A DNA stretch of 58,648 bases from Bacteroidota bacterium (lineage in GTDB: Bacteria > Bacteroidota > Bacteroidia > AKYH767-A > JAHEYN01): positions 1 through 58,648 of the forward strand of contig CANFOZ010000007.1 in assembly GCA_947448795.1 (NCBI GenBank). Direction: 5' to 3'. The position numbers and the translations under genes are program-made. Positions within the stretch are counted from its first letter, which is position 1, and each line of letters begins with the position of its first letter. Below, one piece after another: positions 45,929-55,624 of this stretch. Under the pieces are notes generated by a model. That model worked only from the letters and a program-made list of their open reading frames with translations, ran no database searches and had not been told where the DNA came from.

Positions 45929-46246
45929 ATGAGCGCTATACAGGTCGTTCCTATCTCCTATTACGTTTGGCTCAGTGCTATACTTTTCAGCATCGGTGTC
46001 ATGGGCGTGCTTTTCCGACGCAACGTAATCATCGTTTTTATGTGTATCGAACTCATGCTTAATGCAGTGAATCTATTAATGGTTGCTTTCTCTTCGATGC
46101 TTAACGATGCTGCTGGACAAATATTCGTGTTCTTTATTATGGCTGTGGCTGCTGCGGAAGTAGCTGTTGGATTAGCAATACTCGTCATGATCTTCCGCAA
46201 CACAAAATCAGTCGACATCGATTTCTTGAATAAATTAAAACGATAA
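45929..46246 (+). CDS. nuoK: NADH-quinone oxidoreductase subunit K
   Basis: A 105-residue MrpC-like subunit with three transmembrane helices. The conserved membrane glutamates in proton transfer are in [11 protein letters not shown] and in the [12 protein letters not shown] helix. It is 24 bp before nuoL, a gap that contains a run of nine A. Confidence 0.96.
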   Translation: MSAIQVVPISYYVWLSAILFSIGVMGVLFRRNVIIVFMCIELMLNAVNLLMVAFSSMLNDAAGQIFVFFIMAVAAAEVAVGLAILVMIFRNTKSVDIDFLNKLKR

Positions 46247-46270
46247 TCCCGGGGATTCCTAAAAAAAAAT

Positions 46271-48178
46271 ATGCAGATAGCAACCTACGCCTGGTTAATC
46301 GCCCTTATCCCTTTGATGGGCGCCATCCTGCTCGGACTTCTTGGAAAAAAAGTGAACGGAAAATCCGCTGCAGCTATAGGTAGTGCAAGCGTCCTGGCTT
46401 CTTTTGTACTAGCTCTGTTGATTTTCTTCAGCATCAATAGCAGCACCCAGAAATCCTTCGACATACACCTCTTCAACTGGATTCACTCCGGCAGCTTGAG
46501 CGTACCTTTTAACTTCCTCCTCGATCCGCTTTCATCGATCATGCTGTTAGTTATTACAGGGGTCGGATTCCTTATTCATGTTTACTCCTATGGATACATG
46601 AAGGATGACGAGGGTATCCAACGTTTCTTTGCCTACCTCAATCTCTTCATCTTTTTTATGTTGCTGCTGGTGCTTGGCGATAACTATGCTGTGATGTTCA
46701 CCGGCTGGGAAGGGGTTGGGCTTTGCTCCTACTTGCTCATTGGATTCTGGTTCAAAAACACCAACTACAACAACGCAGCCAAAAAAGCATTCATCATGAA
46801 TCGCATTGGTGATCTTGGGTTCATCCTCGGCGTATTCTTAATTTACAACACCTTCGGCAGCATCAGTTACGATAAAGTATTTGCCGCCGCTGCTGGCTTT
46901 TCCTCCGGATCTTCAATCATGGTCGCCATCACCCTACTCCTCTTTGTAGGGGCCATGGGTAAAAGTGCCCAGATCCCTTTATATACATGGCTCCCAGATG
47001 CGATGGCTGGTCCAACTCCAGTATCCGCCTTGATCCACGCGGCCACCATGGTTACCGCAGGTGTCTATATGATAGCGCGTTCGAATGTGTTGTATGTGCT
47101 CGCTCCTTTCACCTTGTCCGTAATCACACTCATCGGAGTGTGTACTGCTCTTTTTGCCGCCACCATTGCACTCACACAAAACGACATAAAAAAAGTATTG
47201 GCATACTCCACCGTGAGTCAGCTTGGCTTTATGTTCGCCGCGCTCGGTGCCGGGGCTTTTGCTAGCGGGGTTTTTCATCTCGTCACACATGCCTTCTTTA
47301 AAGCACTGCTCTTCCTTGCTGCTGGTAGTGTGATTCATGCCATGAGCGGCGAGCAAGATATCCGCCGCATGGGTGGACTCCGCAAACTACTGCCGATAAC
47401 CTACCCCGTTTTTTTAATTGGCACAATCGCTATTTCTGGTATTCCTCCTTTTGCTGGATTCTTCTCAAAGGATGAGATTCTAGCCCATGTCTATGCTTGC
47501 AGCCCAATCCTCTATGTGCTCTTGATGGTGGCATCGGTACTCACTTCCTTCTATATGTTCCGCCTGCTATTCCTCACTTTCTTCGGAAACTACCGAGGAA
47601 CAAAAGAACACATGCACCACATGCACGAATCACCTTCAGTGATGACTATCCCCTTGATGGTGCTAGCGCTTTTATCTGTTCTTGGTGGTTTTATTGGTCT
47701 GCCCGAGGCTTGGGGCGCTAACCATTGGCTTAACGGTTTCTTGGCTCCCGTGTTTGAACAAAGCAGCGGGCGCGTAAATGCACTCGAGCTGTCGCACACG
47801 ACCGAACTAACACTGATGGCCTTCGCTTTAGCCGGCGCGTTCATCGGACTTGCCATAGCCTATTCAAAATACATTGCGAAAAACCAAGTACCAGCTGAGG
47901 ATAACAACCAGCCTGAAGGATTATATCAACTGTCCTACAACAAATATTACGTCGATGAGCTGTATGATAAGGTAATCGTTAAACCACTTCACAAGATCTC
48001 TGAATCGGCAATCGCATTCTTAGAAAAAAACGTGATCTCACGATCCGTTGATTCTTTTGGCAGAATAACATTGAATGGCTCTCGCCTTTCTCGCAACCTG
48101 CAAACAGGATACATCGGATTCTATATTTTCTTCATGGTTATGGCAATCCTGTTGATTCTTCTTTTTAACCGCATCTAA
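46271..48178 (+). CDS. nuoL: NADH-quinone oxidoreductase subunit L
   Basis: The distal antiporter-like proton-pumping subunit, 635 residues with about 16 transmembrane helices and the long lateral helix at the C-terminus. Family motifs are GWEGVGLCSYLLIGFW, AMAGPTPVSALIHAATMVTAGV and TVSQLGFMFAALG. The conserved Lys of the pumping site is expected in the KSAQIPLYTWLPDAM segment. ATG at 46271; nuoM begins 4 bp after the stop. Confidence 0.97.
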   Translation: MQIATYAWLIALIPLMGAILLGLLGKKVNGKSAAAIGSASVLASFVLALLIFFSINSSTQKSFDIHLFNWIHSGSLSVPFNFLLDPLSSIMLLVITGVGFLIHVYSYGYMKDDEGIQRFFAYLNLFIFFMLLLVLGDNYAVMFTGWEGVGLCSYLLIGFWFKNTNYNNAAKKAFIMNRIGDLGFILGVFLIYNTFGSISYDKVFAAAAGFSSGSSIMVAITLLLFVGAMGKSAQIPLYTWLPDAMAGPTPVSALIHAATMVTAGVYMIARSNVLYVLAPFTLSVITLIGVCTALFAATIALTQNDIKKVLAYSTVSQLGFMFAALGAGAFASGVFHLVTHAFFKALLFLAAGSVIHAMSGEQDIRRMGGLRKLLPITYPVFLIGTIAISGIPPFAGFFSKDEILAHVYACSPILYVLLMVASVLTSFYMFRLLFLTFFGNYRGTKEHMHHMHESPSVMTIPLMVLALLSVLGGFIGLPEAWGANHWLNGFLAPVFEQSSGRVNALELSHTTELTLMAFALAGAFIGLAIAYSKYIAKNQVPAEDNNQPEGLYQLSYNKYYVDELYDKVIVKPLHKISESAIAFLEKNVISRSVDSFGRITLNGSRLSRNLQTGYIGFYIFFMVMAILLILLFNRI

Positions 48179-48182
48179 GCAC

Positions 48183-49640
48183 ATGATCACAGCTCTTCTA
48201 ATCTTCTTACCGCTGCTGTTCGCTGCCTTGTTGCTGCTGATCAGATCCGATAAGTCAAAATACTTGGCATTAACGTTTGCACTCGCCCAACTCGGCCTTG
48301 CAATAACCGCTCTCCTAAGCTTTGACAAAACAGCCGGAACCCAATTTGAAATCCATATCGACTGGATCAAGCAACTGGGTATCCACTTCCATGTCGGAAT
48401 GGATGGCATCAGTCTTTTGCTTGTTCTGCTGACGTGTGTACTTTATCCGTTAATCATTCTATCCTCTTTCAAAAACAAGCGCTCGGCCTCCTTCTATGCG
48501 CTGATGTTCATAATGCAAACAGGTCTACTAGGTGTCTTCACGGCGCTTGACGGATTTTTGTTCTATGTGTTCTGGGAAGTTGCTCTCATCCCGGTTTACT
48601 TCATCTGCTTGCTTTGGGGCGGTGTTAATCGTGTAAAAATTACCTTCCGCTTTTTTATTTACACCCTCTTCGGAAGTCTGCTTATGTTGGCTGCGCTCAT
48701 CTATATCTACCTGATGACTCCAGGACAACATTCTTTCGAACTTGCCGACCTCTATCAAGTTCAACTCGATCGCATGACGCAAGGCCTGCTCTTCTGGGCC
48801 ATCTTCATCGCCTTCGCTATTAAAATGCCAATCTTCCCGTTCCACTCGTGGCAGCCCGACACCTACACCGACGCGCCACAAGAAGGCACCATGCTGCTAT
48901 CAGGCATTATGCTAAAAATGGGTATCTACGGACTCATTCGTATACTCATCCCAATGACCCCATTGGGTTTGGAAGACTGGGGAACAACAGCACTCGTACT
49001 TTCCTTAATCGGTATCGTTTATGCATCCCTTTTGGCTTGGGTTCAAAATGATTTTAAACGCCTCATCGCATACTCATCAATCGCGCACATCGGCCTTATC
49101 GCGGCGGGTATCTTTTCGCTCAACACACAAGCGTGGCAAGGCAGCGCTATGCAAATGATTAGTCACGGCATTTATGCCACAGGACTTTTCTTCGTTGCTA
49201 GTTTATTCGAAAGCAGAACAGGCACCCGTAACATGAACGAACTTGGTGGCATCCGACTCCAATCACCTCGATTCAACACCCTTTTTCTTATTATTTTGCT
49301 TGGCAGTATTGGCCTCCCTCTAACAAGCGGCTTCATCGGTGAATTCCTCCTCTTGGGTGGCCTTTTTCAACACCAAGCATGGATGGCCGGAGTAGCTGGT
49401 TTATCGATGATCTTCGGTGCTGTGTATATGCTAGGCGCTTTTCAAAAAACCATGCTTGGCGAACAACGCAGCACGGTGCTATTCCAAGAATTAGACACAA
49501 CTGAAACAATCACCTTGACCATCATTGCTGGACTAATCATCCTGCTTGGTGTTTATCCTCAGCCAATTCTCGACATCGCAGGACCTTCGATGGAAAAAAT
49601 ACTTGCTATCATTCACCACACAAGTGCTTCGGCACATTAA
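48183..49640 (+). CDS. nuoM: NADH-quinone oxidoreductase subunit M
   Basis: Antiporter-like proton-pumping subunit, 485 residues, about 14 helices. Motifs include FWEVALIPVYFICLLWGG (with the conserved Glu of helix 5), KMPIFPFHSWQPDTYTDAPQEG and KRLIAYSSIAHIGL. The order nuoL-nuoM-nuoN is standard. Start ATG 48183. Confidence 0.97.
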   Translation: MITALLIFLPLLFAALLLLIRSDKSKYLALTFALAQLGLAITALLSFDKTAGTQFEIHIDWIKQLGIHFHVGMDGISLLLVLLTCVLYPLIILSSFKNKRSASFYALMFIMQTGLLGVFTALDGFLFYVFWEVALIPVYFICLLWGGVNRVKITFRFFIYTLFGSLLMLAALIYIYLMTPGQHSFELADLYQVQLDRMTQGLLFWAIFIAFAIKMPIFPFHSWQPDTYTDAPQEGTMLLSGIMLKMGIYGLIRILIPMTPLGLEDWGTTALVLSLIGIVYASLLAWVQNDFKRLIAYSSIAHIGLIAAGIFSLNTQAWQGSAMQMISHGIYATGLFFVASLFESRTGTRNMNELGGIRLQSPRFNTLFLIILLGSIGLPLTSGFIGEFLLLGGLFQHQAWMAGVAGLSMIFGAVYMLGAFQKTMLGEQRSTVLFQELDTTETITLTIIAGLIILLGVYPQPILDIAGPSMEKILAIIHHTSASAH

Positions 49641-49658
49641 TCAATCGCTCGCCAACGG

Positions 49659-51032
49659 ATGAACGCGCTACTCATATTATCGGCCCTCGGGATCTTCGCC
49701 CTATTAACAGACATATTGGGTCTGAAGAAAATTCTTTTCCCGGCATCCATCGTCGCACTTATAGGTGCAATGGTTGCAAGCGGCTTAGAATGGGGACATC
49801 ATACCTCCTACTTTAATGGTATGATGTGCACCGATAACACAGCCATCCTCTATACCGAACTTTTACTATTCGCTGGATTAATGTGGTTTCTTATCTGCGG
49901 ATCGTCCATTCGTGAACACCAAACCGAACACTACGCCATTCTCTCCTTTGCATTGGCTGGCGCGGTAGTCATGGTAACCTTCTCCAACTTGGTGATGCTG
50001 TTTTTAGGTATCGAGATTCTTTCAATATCGATGTATATTATGGCTGGAAGCCAAAAAGACAAGTACAGCTCTAACGAGGCTGCGCTCAAGTACTTCCTCA
50101 TGGGCTCCTTCTCCACTGGCTTCTTGTTGTTTGGTATCGCATTAATCTATGGCTGCACTGGCTCCTTCTTCACTAGTGGTATTGCGGCGGCTATACAACA
50201 ACCAATGACCTTGCCGCACGGCATGCTGCTTGCGGGAGTACTTTTAATCTTAACTAGTTTGGTTTTTAAAATAGCCGGCTTCCCCTTTCATTTCTGGGCA
50301 CCCGATGTTTACCAAGGAGCACCCGATACGATTACAGCATTTATGGCTAGCGTGGTAAAAATTGCTGCTACCGCTGCATTCTTCCGACTCTTTTCAATGG
50401 CCTTCGGCAGCATGGTTCAAGAGTGGTCGTTCACGCTTTGCTTAATCGCTATTGGATCGATGATGATTGGAAACATGGGCGCAGTGCTGCAAGACAACCT
50501 TAAACGCATGCTTGCCTTTTCTAGCGTTGCACATGCCGGTTACATGCTCATCGCCATCATCACACTAAATAAATTCTCAGAAGCGGCGCTGCTTTTTTAC
50601 ATCACCGCATATACACTTGCAACCCTCGCCTCTTTCGCCATCATTATTCGTGTAGGCCAAGAAAATGGCAATGGCGATGTTTCTTCCCTAGCTGGTTTGG
50701 GTAAACGAAATCCACTCGCCGCCGCCACCATGACTATTGCCATGCTTTCTCTTGCTGGTATTCCTCCCCTCTCTGGATTCTTTGCAAAGTATTTTCTGTT
50801 CAATGCGGCCCTGCAAGAGAATTATACATGGCTTGTATTAGCTGCTGTAGCCGGAACATTGATCAGCGTGTACTACTATTTTCGTGTAATTCACAGCATG
50901 CTCATCCTCAAAGGCAGCGAAGAAAAAATAAGCAATTCGCCTATACAAATCATAGTCATGCTTGTCTTGAGCGCATTGCTGATTCTGCTGGGCATCATGC
51001 CAGACCTCCTGTTGAGCAGAATAGGATCCTAA
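49659..51032 (+). CDS. nuoN: NADH-quinone oxidoreductase subunit N
   Basis: The third antiporter-like subunit, 457 residues and about 14 helices. Seen are FLGIEILSISMYIMAG (conserved Glu), FKIAGFPFHFWAPDVYQGAP and KRMLAFSSVAHAGYML. It is the last gene of the nuo operon; its stop lies 2 bp from the end of the convergent response-regulator gene, and no classic terminator is visible between them. Confidence 0.96.
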   Translation: MNALLILSALGIFALLTDILGLKKILFPASIVALIGAMVASGLEWGHHTSYFNGMMCTDNTAILYTELLLFAGLMWFLICGSSIREHQTEHYAILSFALAGAVVMVTFSNLVMLFLGIEILSISMYIMAGSQKDKYSSNEAALKYFLMGSFSTGFLLFGIALIYGCTGSFFTSGIAAAIQQPMTLPHGMLLAGVLLILTSLVFKIAGFPFHFWAPDVYQGAPDTITAFMASVVKIAATAAFFRLFSMAFGSMVQEWSFTLCLIAIGSMMIGNMGAVLQDNLKRMLAFSSVAHAGYMLIAIITLNKFSEAALLFYITAYTLATLASFAIIIRVGQENGNGDVSSLAGLGKRNPLAAATMTIAMLSLAGIPPLSGFFAKYFLFNAALQENYTWLVLAAVAGTLISVYYYFRVIHSMLILKGSEEKISNSPIQIIVMLVLSALLILLGIMPDLLLSRIGS

Positions 51033-51034
51033 AA

Positions 51035-51742
51035 TTATTCCTTGTCGGTAAATTTATATCCGACTCCACGAACCGAAACAAAAAACGTCGGCTTGTGTTG
51101 GTCCTTCTCAAAGTATTTTCGAAAAGCCAGAATGAAGTTGTCTATCGTTCGCGTCGAAGGGTAAATATCATACCCCCAAACAGTCTCTAATATCGACTCC
51201 CGAGATACCACCTCGTTCTTGCGATCAATCAAGAGCTTTAATAAACCGGCTTCCTTCTTGGTTAGCAATATCTTTTCACCACGAAAGGTTTTGACCTCGT
51301 AGTTACTAAAATTCACCTCGTTGCCATCAAAGTTAAAAACATCGGCCTGCAGCTGTTGACCTTGAGCAGTCATACTACGATTAATCAACTTCTTCACGCG
51401 CAACAGAAACTCCTCTAAGTTAAAAGGCTTCGTAAGATAATCATCGGCGCCTATGCGAAGCCCCTGAATCTTATCAGCGGTAGTGTCTTTCGCAGTAAGA
51501 AAAAGAATGGGTACACGCGTGTCCGTTAGCCGTATCGCCCTACAAACACTAAAGCCATCCAGCTCAGGCAGCATCACATCAAGAATCACCAGGTTGAAAC
51601 GCTCTTCACTAAATATAGTTAAAGCCTCCTTGCCATTGCCAGAAACAGAAACAGTATATCCCTCCAACTCCAAGTTCAACTTCAATGCTTCTTGAAGATG
51701 CTCCTCATCTTCAACCAATAATACGCGAATCTTGTTTTGCAT
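51035..51742 (-). CDS. OmpR-family DNA-binding response regulator (orphan)
   Basis: A 235-residue two-component regulator. The receiver domain (1-120) has Glu11 and Asp12, the phosphoacceptor Asp55 in VILDVMLP, Thr83 and Lys105 (DDYLTKPF). The C-terminal winged helix (~135-235) shows [41 protein letters not shown] and RGVGYKF, the OmpR/PhoB type, similar in style to Bacteroidota RprY-like regulators. No histidine kinase gene is in the window next to it. It is transcribed away from the M43 genes and towards nuoN. Confidence 0.95.
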   Translation of the reverse strand: MQNKIRVLLVEDEEHLQEALKLNLELEGYTVSVSGNGKEALTIFSEERFNLVILDVMLPELDGFSVCRAIRLTDTRVPILFLTAKDTTADKIQGLRIGADDYLTKPFNLEEFLLRVKKLINRSMTAQGQQLQADVFNFDGNEVNFSNYEVKTFRGEKILLTKKEAGLLKLLIDRKNEVVSRESILETVWGYDIYPSTRTIDNFILAFRKYFEKDQHKPTFFVSVRGVGYKFTDKE

Positions 51743-51749
51743 AGTATCA

Positions 51750-51757
51750 CAAATTTA
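51750..51757 (-). promoter_or_regulatory. -7 box (TAAATTTG) of the response regulator gene, 7 nt before the ATG
   Basis: Perfect TAnnTTTG on the minus strand; the leader would be only about 4 nt. Confidence 0.6.
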
Positions 51758-51825
51758 CACAATCGTGTTCACAATAAACCCTTCATATTGAATTAACAGA
51801 ATCAAGGTTTTCAAGGCCTTATTCG

Positions 51826-51833
51826 TATCTTTG
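51826..51833 (+). promoter_or_regulatory. -7 box (TATCTTTG) of the M43 protease operon
   Basis: Perfect TAnnTTTG, with a predicted start near 51837 and a ~17-nt leader to ATG 51854. Confidence 0.6.
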
Positions 51834-51853
51834 ATTTACTAAAGTCGTATCAA

Positions 51854-53128
51854 ATGTCACATACATCAAAAACAAGAATCATTCTTGCGATGATTCTCCT
51901 CATTGGAGGCCCTTCTTTCGCTCAACAAATGAAGCGTTGTTCCAGCATGGAATACCTGAAGGACCAAATTCAAAAAGATCCATCCATCGCCGAAAAAATA
52001 AAAGATTTGCGCAACCTTATAGCCAATAGCCAAGCAAATCAACGCCTTGAACAATCAAACGCCAACATTACCATTCCTGTGGTGGTGCATGTGGTTTACA
52101 AAACTACCGCCCAAAAATTATCCGTCGCGCGTGTGCAGTCGCAGATCGATGTACTCAACGAAGATTATGCTCGCCTGAATGCCGATCGGGTGAATACCCC
52201 CTCCGGCTTCTTGTCAATTGCAGCAGACACCAAAATACGATTCTGCCTGGCGCAACGCGATCCATACGGCCGCCCAAGTACTGGTATAACATACGATTCC
52301 ACGACCGTCGCCACCTTCATCGATGATGACAAAGTTAAGTTCCATAGCTTAGGTGGTGCTGATATTTGGGATCGAAACCAATACCTCAATATCTGGGTTT
52401 GCAACCTCGGCAGCAGCCTGCTCGGCTATTCACAATTCCCAAATGGCGGACAACCTACAACCGATGGCGTGGTTATTCTATACACGGCCTTCGGTCGTCC
52501 TGGTACCTTAACCGACTACACCCTCGGTCGCACAACAACCCATGAAGTTGGTCACTGGTTCGGACTCTATCATATTTGGGGTGATGATGGCGGGGCCTGT
52601 GCCGGTACTGCCCAAGGAGGAGATGACGCGGTTGCCGATACACCGGATCAAGCCGATCAAACCTTTGGTTGTCCTTCAGGCGTCGTAACTGATGCTTGCA
52701 ACAACACGGCAAACGGTATCATGTACATGAACTACATGGATTATACCAACGACAACTGCATGAACCTATTCACCCAAGGGCAAACGACAGCCATGACCTC
52801 GATTCTTAACGCGGTTCGTAAAACACTCAAGACATCGAAAGGATGTACGCCTGCGGTTACTGGCATGGAAGAACAAGCGATCGCTTTAGCGGCTGTTCAG
52901 GTTTTTCCAAACCCAACATCCGAAACCGCAACTGTCGATTTTGGAGGAGAACCAATACACGAGATTGCTTTGTACGACCTGCTTGGCAAACGAATTTGGA
53001 TGAAACAGGTAACCGTTGGCGCACCTAATGAAACAATCGATTTCAGCAACCTTGGCGATGGACTTTATACTTTGCAAATCAACAGCGCTGATAAGCAAAC
53101 GCATCGTAAAATCGTTGTGAAGAAATAA
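51854..53128 (+). CDS. Secreted M43 (pappalysin-like) metalloprotease with T9SS type A sorting domain
   Basis: A 424-residue secreted metzincin. A signal peptide (RIILAMILLIGGPSFAQ) is followed by a ~45-residue helical propeptide, then the M43 catalytic domain opening with ITIPVVVHVVYKT. The zinc motif HEVGHWFGLYH (230-240) is a full HExxHxxGxxH, and the Met-turn sits in IMYMNYMDYTND. The C-terminus (VFPNPTSETATVDFGG, then LLGKRIWMK, LGDGLYTLQI) is a T9SS type A sorting domain. It forms a tandem pair with the next gene, 9 bp downstream. Confidence 0.94.
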   Translation: MSHTSKTRIILAMILLIGGPSFAQQMKRCSSMEYLKDQIQKDPSIAEKIKDLRNLIANSQANQRLEQSNANITIPVVVHVVYKTTAQKLSVARVQSQIDVLNEDYARLNADRVNTPSGFLSIAADTKIRFCLAQRDPYGRPSTGITYDSTTVATFIDDDKVKFHSLGGADIWDRNQYLNIWVCNLGSSLLGYSQFPNGGQPTTDGVVILYTAFGRPGTLTDYTLGRTTTHEVGHWFGLYHIWGDDGGACAGTAQGGDDAVADTPDQADQTFGCPSGVVTDACNNTANGIMYMNYMDYTNDNCMNLFTQGQTTAMTSILNAVRKTLKTSKGCTPAVTGMEEQAIALAAVQVFPNPTSETATVDFGGEPIHEIALYDLLGKRIWMKQVTVGAPNETIDFSNLGDGLYTLQINSADKQTHRKIVVKK

Positions 53129-53137
53129 ACACGTCTC

Positions 53138-54388
53138 ATGAAGATTGTAGTTAAAATCCTGAGTCTTTTAGTTCTGCTTTTCGCTGCCTTCGCAGCCCAT
53201 GCACAAAACCCTGTGCGCTGCGCCACTAAGGAAAAATTCAAGGAGGCGCTTGCAAAAAATCCGGCCATCGCAGCGCAACGCGAAGCCCTTGAGCAATTTA
53301 CCCAAGAACAGATTCTACGGGCTAATTCAACAACAGATACAAGCATCTACACCATTCCAGTAATCGTACATGTGGTCTATCATTCTTTTGATGCCGCTGC
53401 ACAAAATATATCAGACAGCCAGATTCAAAGTCAGATGGACGCCATCAATGAAGACTTTGCGCGTCTTAACGCTGACACATCAACTACACCACTCGCTTTC
53501 CAATCCGTTGCTGTAGACACAAAAATTCGCTTTCAACTCACCAACAAAGATCCCAACGGCAATCCTAGCAGCGGTATCGAGCGTATTTCAACAGCAAAAA
53601 ACAATGTTGGATCCGACGACTCCTTGTATTATATCGCTCCGGCCTGGGATCGCACCTGCTACTACAATGTATGGGTGTGTAACATAGACGGAGGAAACAC
53701 CTTGGGCTTCTCTTACCTGCCTGGAACCGTTGTTGCCGATCACGACGGAACCGTTGTCGACTACAAAGCCTTCGGTCGAATCGGCAACCTTTTTCCGAGC
53801 TTCAACAAAGGACGAACCTTTACGCACGAGGCGGGGCATTTTTTGAACCTGCTGCACACTTGGGGCGATTCTCCATCCTGCATACCTGATGACGATGTTA
53901 GCGACACCCCACTAGAATCCGATGCTAGCACTGGGTGTCCAACGTTCCCCCTCACCGATGTTTGTACAACATCCGCACCGGGTGTCATGTTTATGAACTA
54001 CATGAATTATGTCGATGACAACTGCATGAACCTCTTCACAGCTGGTCAGCGCGATCGCATGCGGGCTGCACTCTACTTAGCACCACGCGATAAACTGCGC
54101 GACCGCTCGCTCTGCAATGTGCTATCCATACAAGAAACTAAACCAAAAGCGCTACGCATCTACCCAAACCCCGTCGAGAAAATCGTGTTTATCACGATAC
54201 CCGCCGATTTTAAAGTGCAACAAATAGCAATCTACAATATCCTCGGACAAGTGGTGATGCAGTCTATTAATAGCACCCAAAACGATAACCTACTTAACCT
54301 CGACATTTCGTCATTATCACCAGGCATGTACTTCCTTCGCATCGTGTCGAATCAACAGGAGTTACAAGAACGATTTATAAAGAATTGA
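53138..54388 (+). CDS. Second secreted M43 metalloprotease with T9SS type A sorting domain
   Basis: A 416-residue paralogue of the preceding gene with the same layout: signal peptide (ILSLLVLLFAAFAAHAQ), propeptide beginning RCATKEKFKEALAKNP, catalytic domain (YTIPVIVHVVYHS), zinc motif HEAGHFLNLLH (230-240), Met-turn VMFMNYMNYVDDN and type A sorting domain (IYPNPVEKIVF, ILGQVV, LSPGMYFLRIV). The Gly of HExxHxxGxxH is Asn here, a variant I recall in other bacterial M43 proteins. The substrate-binding loops differ more than the framework, suggesting different substrates. mqnE starts 4 bp after its stop. Confidence 0.94.
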   Translation: MKIVVKILSLLVLLFAAFAAHAQNPVRCATKEKFKEALAKNPAIAAQREALEQFTQEQILRANSTTDTSIYTIPVIVHVVYHSFDAAAQNISDSQIQSQMDAINEDFARLNADTSTTPLAFQSVAVDTKIRFQLTNKDPNGNPSSGIERISTAKNNVGSDDSLYYIAPAWDRTCYYNVWVCNIDGGNTLGFSYLPGTVVADHDGTVVDYKAFGRIGNLFPSFNKGRTFTHEAGHFLNLLHTWGDSPSCIPDDDVSDTPLESDASTGCPTFPLTDVCTTSAPGVMFMNYMNYVDDNCMNLFTAGQRDRMRAALYLAPRDKLRDRSLCNVLSIQETKPKALRIYPNPVEKIVFITIPADFKVQQIAIYNILGQVVMQSINSTQNDNLLNLDISSLSPGMYFLRIVSNQQELQERFIKN

Positions 54389-54392
54389 AACC

Positions 54393-55490
54393 ATGAATAA
54401 CGCTTTACAAGCCATCGCCGACAAAGTCGAAGCCGGAACGCGACTAACACCTGAAGAAGGACTTTTTCTCTATCAACACGGCGAACTTGGATTTCTTGGC
54501 CGCTTGGCTAACGGCGTGCGTGAACGCAAAAACGGACAGTACACGTATTTCAATCGCAACTTTCACATCGAGCCCACCAATGTCTGTGTCTTCAGTTGCG
54601 CTTTCTGCTCCTATTCGCGCATGTATAAAAACAAAGAAGATGGTTGGGAAATGACCAAAGAACAGATGCTCGACATCGTTCGCTCATACGATGGAAAACC
54701 AGTTACAGAAGCCCATATCGTTGGTGGCGTGCATCCCAAAATGGATCTCGACTTCTTCTGCGACCTTATAGCATCGATCAAAGCACACCGTCCTGATTTA
54801 CATGTCAAGGCCTTCACCGCAGTAGAGCTCGATTATATGTTCCGCAAAGCCAAAGTGAGCATCGCCGAAGGCATGAAGAAACTCATCGACAGCGGTCTCG
54901 GATCACTGCCCGGCGGTGGCGCCGAAATTTTTGCTCCTGAAATTCGCACAAAAATATGTGCCGATAAAGCAACAGGCGATCTCTGGCTTGAAATTCACGA
55001 AACAGCTCATAAGCAAGGCATACATTCCAATGCAACCATGCTGTATGGACATATTGAAGCGTACGCAGACCGCATCGACCACATGCTTCAATTGCGCAAC
55101 CTGCAAGACCGAACCGGGGGTTTTAACACCTTCATTCCGCTGAAGTTTAGAAACAAAGGCAACGATATGTCGCATGTGAGCGAGTCAACCGTTATTGAAG
55201 ATTTACGCAATTATGCAGTCTCTCGAATCTTCCTCGACAACTTCAATCACATCAAGGCCTATTGGCCAATGATCGGACGAAACACGGCACAAATGTCGCT
55301 CGCCTTTGGCGTCGATGATGTGGATGGAACCATCGACGATACCACAAAAATTTACACCATGGCCGGTTCAGAAGAACAAGCGCCTGCCATGTCAACAGAA
55401 GAGCTTGTGAAACTTATACTGCAAGCTGGACGAGTACCGGTTGAACGCGACACATTGTATAATGTAATCGAGGAATTTGCAAAGCAATAG
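54393..55490 (+). CDS. mqnE: Aminofutalosine synthase MqnE (radical SAM)
   Basis: MqnE joins SAM and 3-[(1-carboxyvinyl)oxy]benzoate to make aminofutalosine in the futalosine pathway to menaquinone. The 365-residue protein has the radical-SAM cluster motif CVFSCAFC (CX3CX2C; preceded by HIEPTNV), the VGGVHPKMDLDFF segment and LPGGGAEIF, which are typical of the MqnE/MqnC/CofH group. IPLKFRNKGNDM and the C-terminal length favour MqnE over MqnC. Menaquinone is the acceptor for the complex I encoded nearby. It is probably cotranscribed with the M43 genes. The ATG is at 54393. Confidence 0.9.
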   Translation: MNNALQAIADKVEAGTRLTPEEGLFLYQHGELGFLGRLANGVRERKNGQYTYFNRNFHIEPTNVCVFSCAFCSYSRMYKNKEDGWEMTKEQMLDIVRSYDGKPVTEAHIVGGVHPKMDLDFFCDLIASIKAHRPDLHVKAFTAVELDYMFRKAKVSIAEGMKKLIDSGLGSLPGGGAEIFAPEIRTKICADKATGDLWLEIHETAHKQGIHSNATMLYGHIEAYADRIDHMLQLRNLQDRTGGFNTFIPLKFRNKGNDMSHVSESTVIEDLRNYAVSRIFLDNFNHIKAYWPMIGRNTAQMSLAFGVDDVDGTIDDTTKIYTMAGSEEQAPAMSTEELVKLILQAGRVPVERDTLYNVIEEFAKQ

Positions 55491-55575
55491 GTAAATAAAG
55501 AGTCTGCAACCCGAAGAAAGAATTTTTGCGCAGATGGTGCTGCAAAAAACAGGCTAAGACCACCTTATAAAACAA

Positions 55576-55611
55576 AGAAACGCCCCTCGGCAATCGCTAA
55601 GGGGCGTTTCT
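55576..55611. terminator. Strong bidirectional terminator between mqnE and mdh
   Basis: A perfect 12-bp stem AGAAACGCCCCT (55576-55587) / AGGGGCGTTTCT (55600-55611) with a 12-nt loop. The T-runs are short, but its position between convergent genes and stability support a terminator. Confidence 0.8.
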
Positions 55612-55624
55612 AGTTGCTTATAAA

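Noticed and set aside
53825-53857. Inactive second M43 protease because Gly is replaced by Asn in the zinc loop
   Set aside because: All three His and the Glu are present and the Met-turn is conserved; this variant is known to me from other bacterial M43 proteins.
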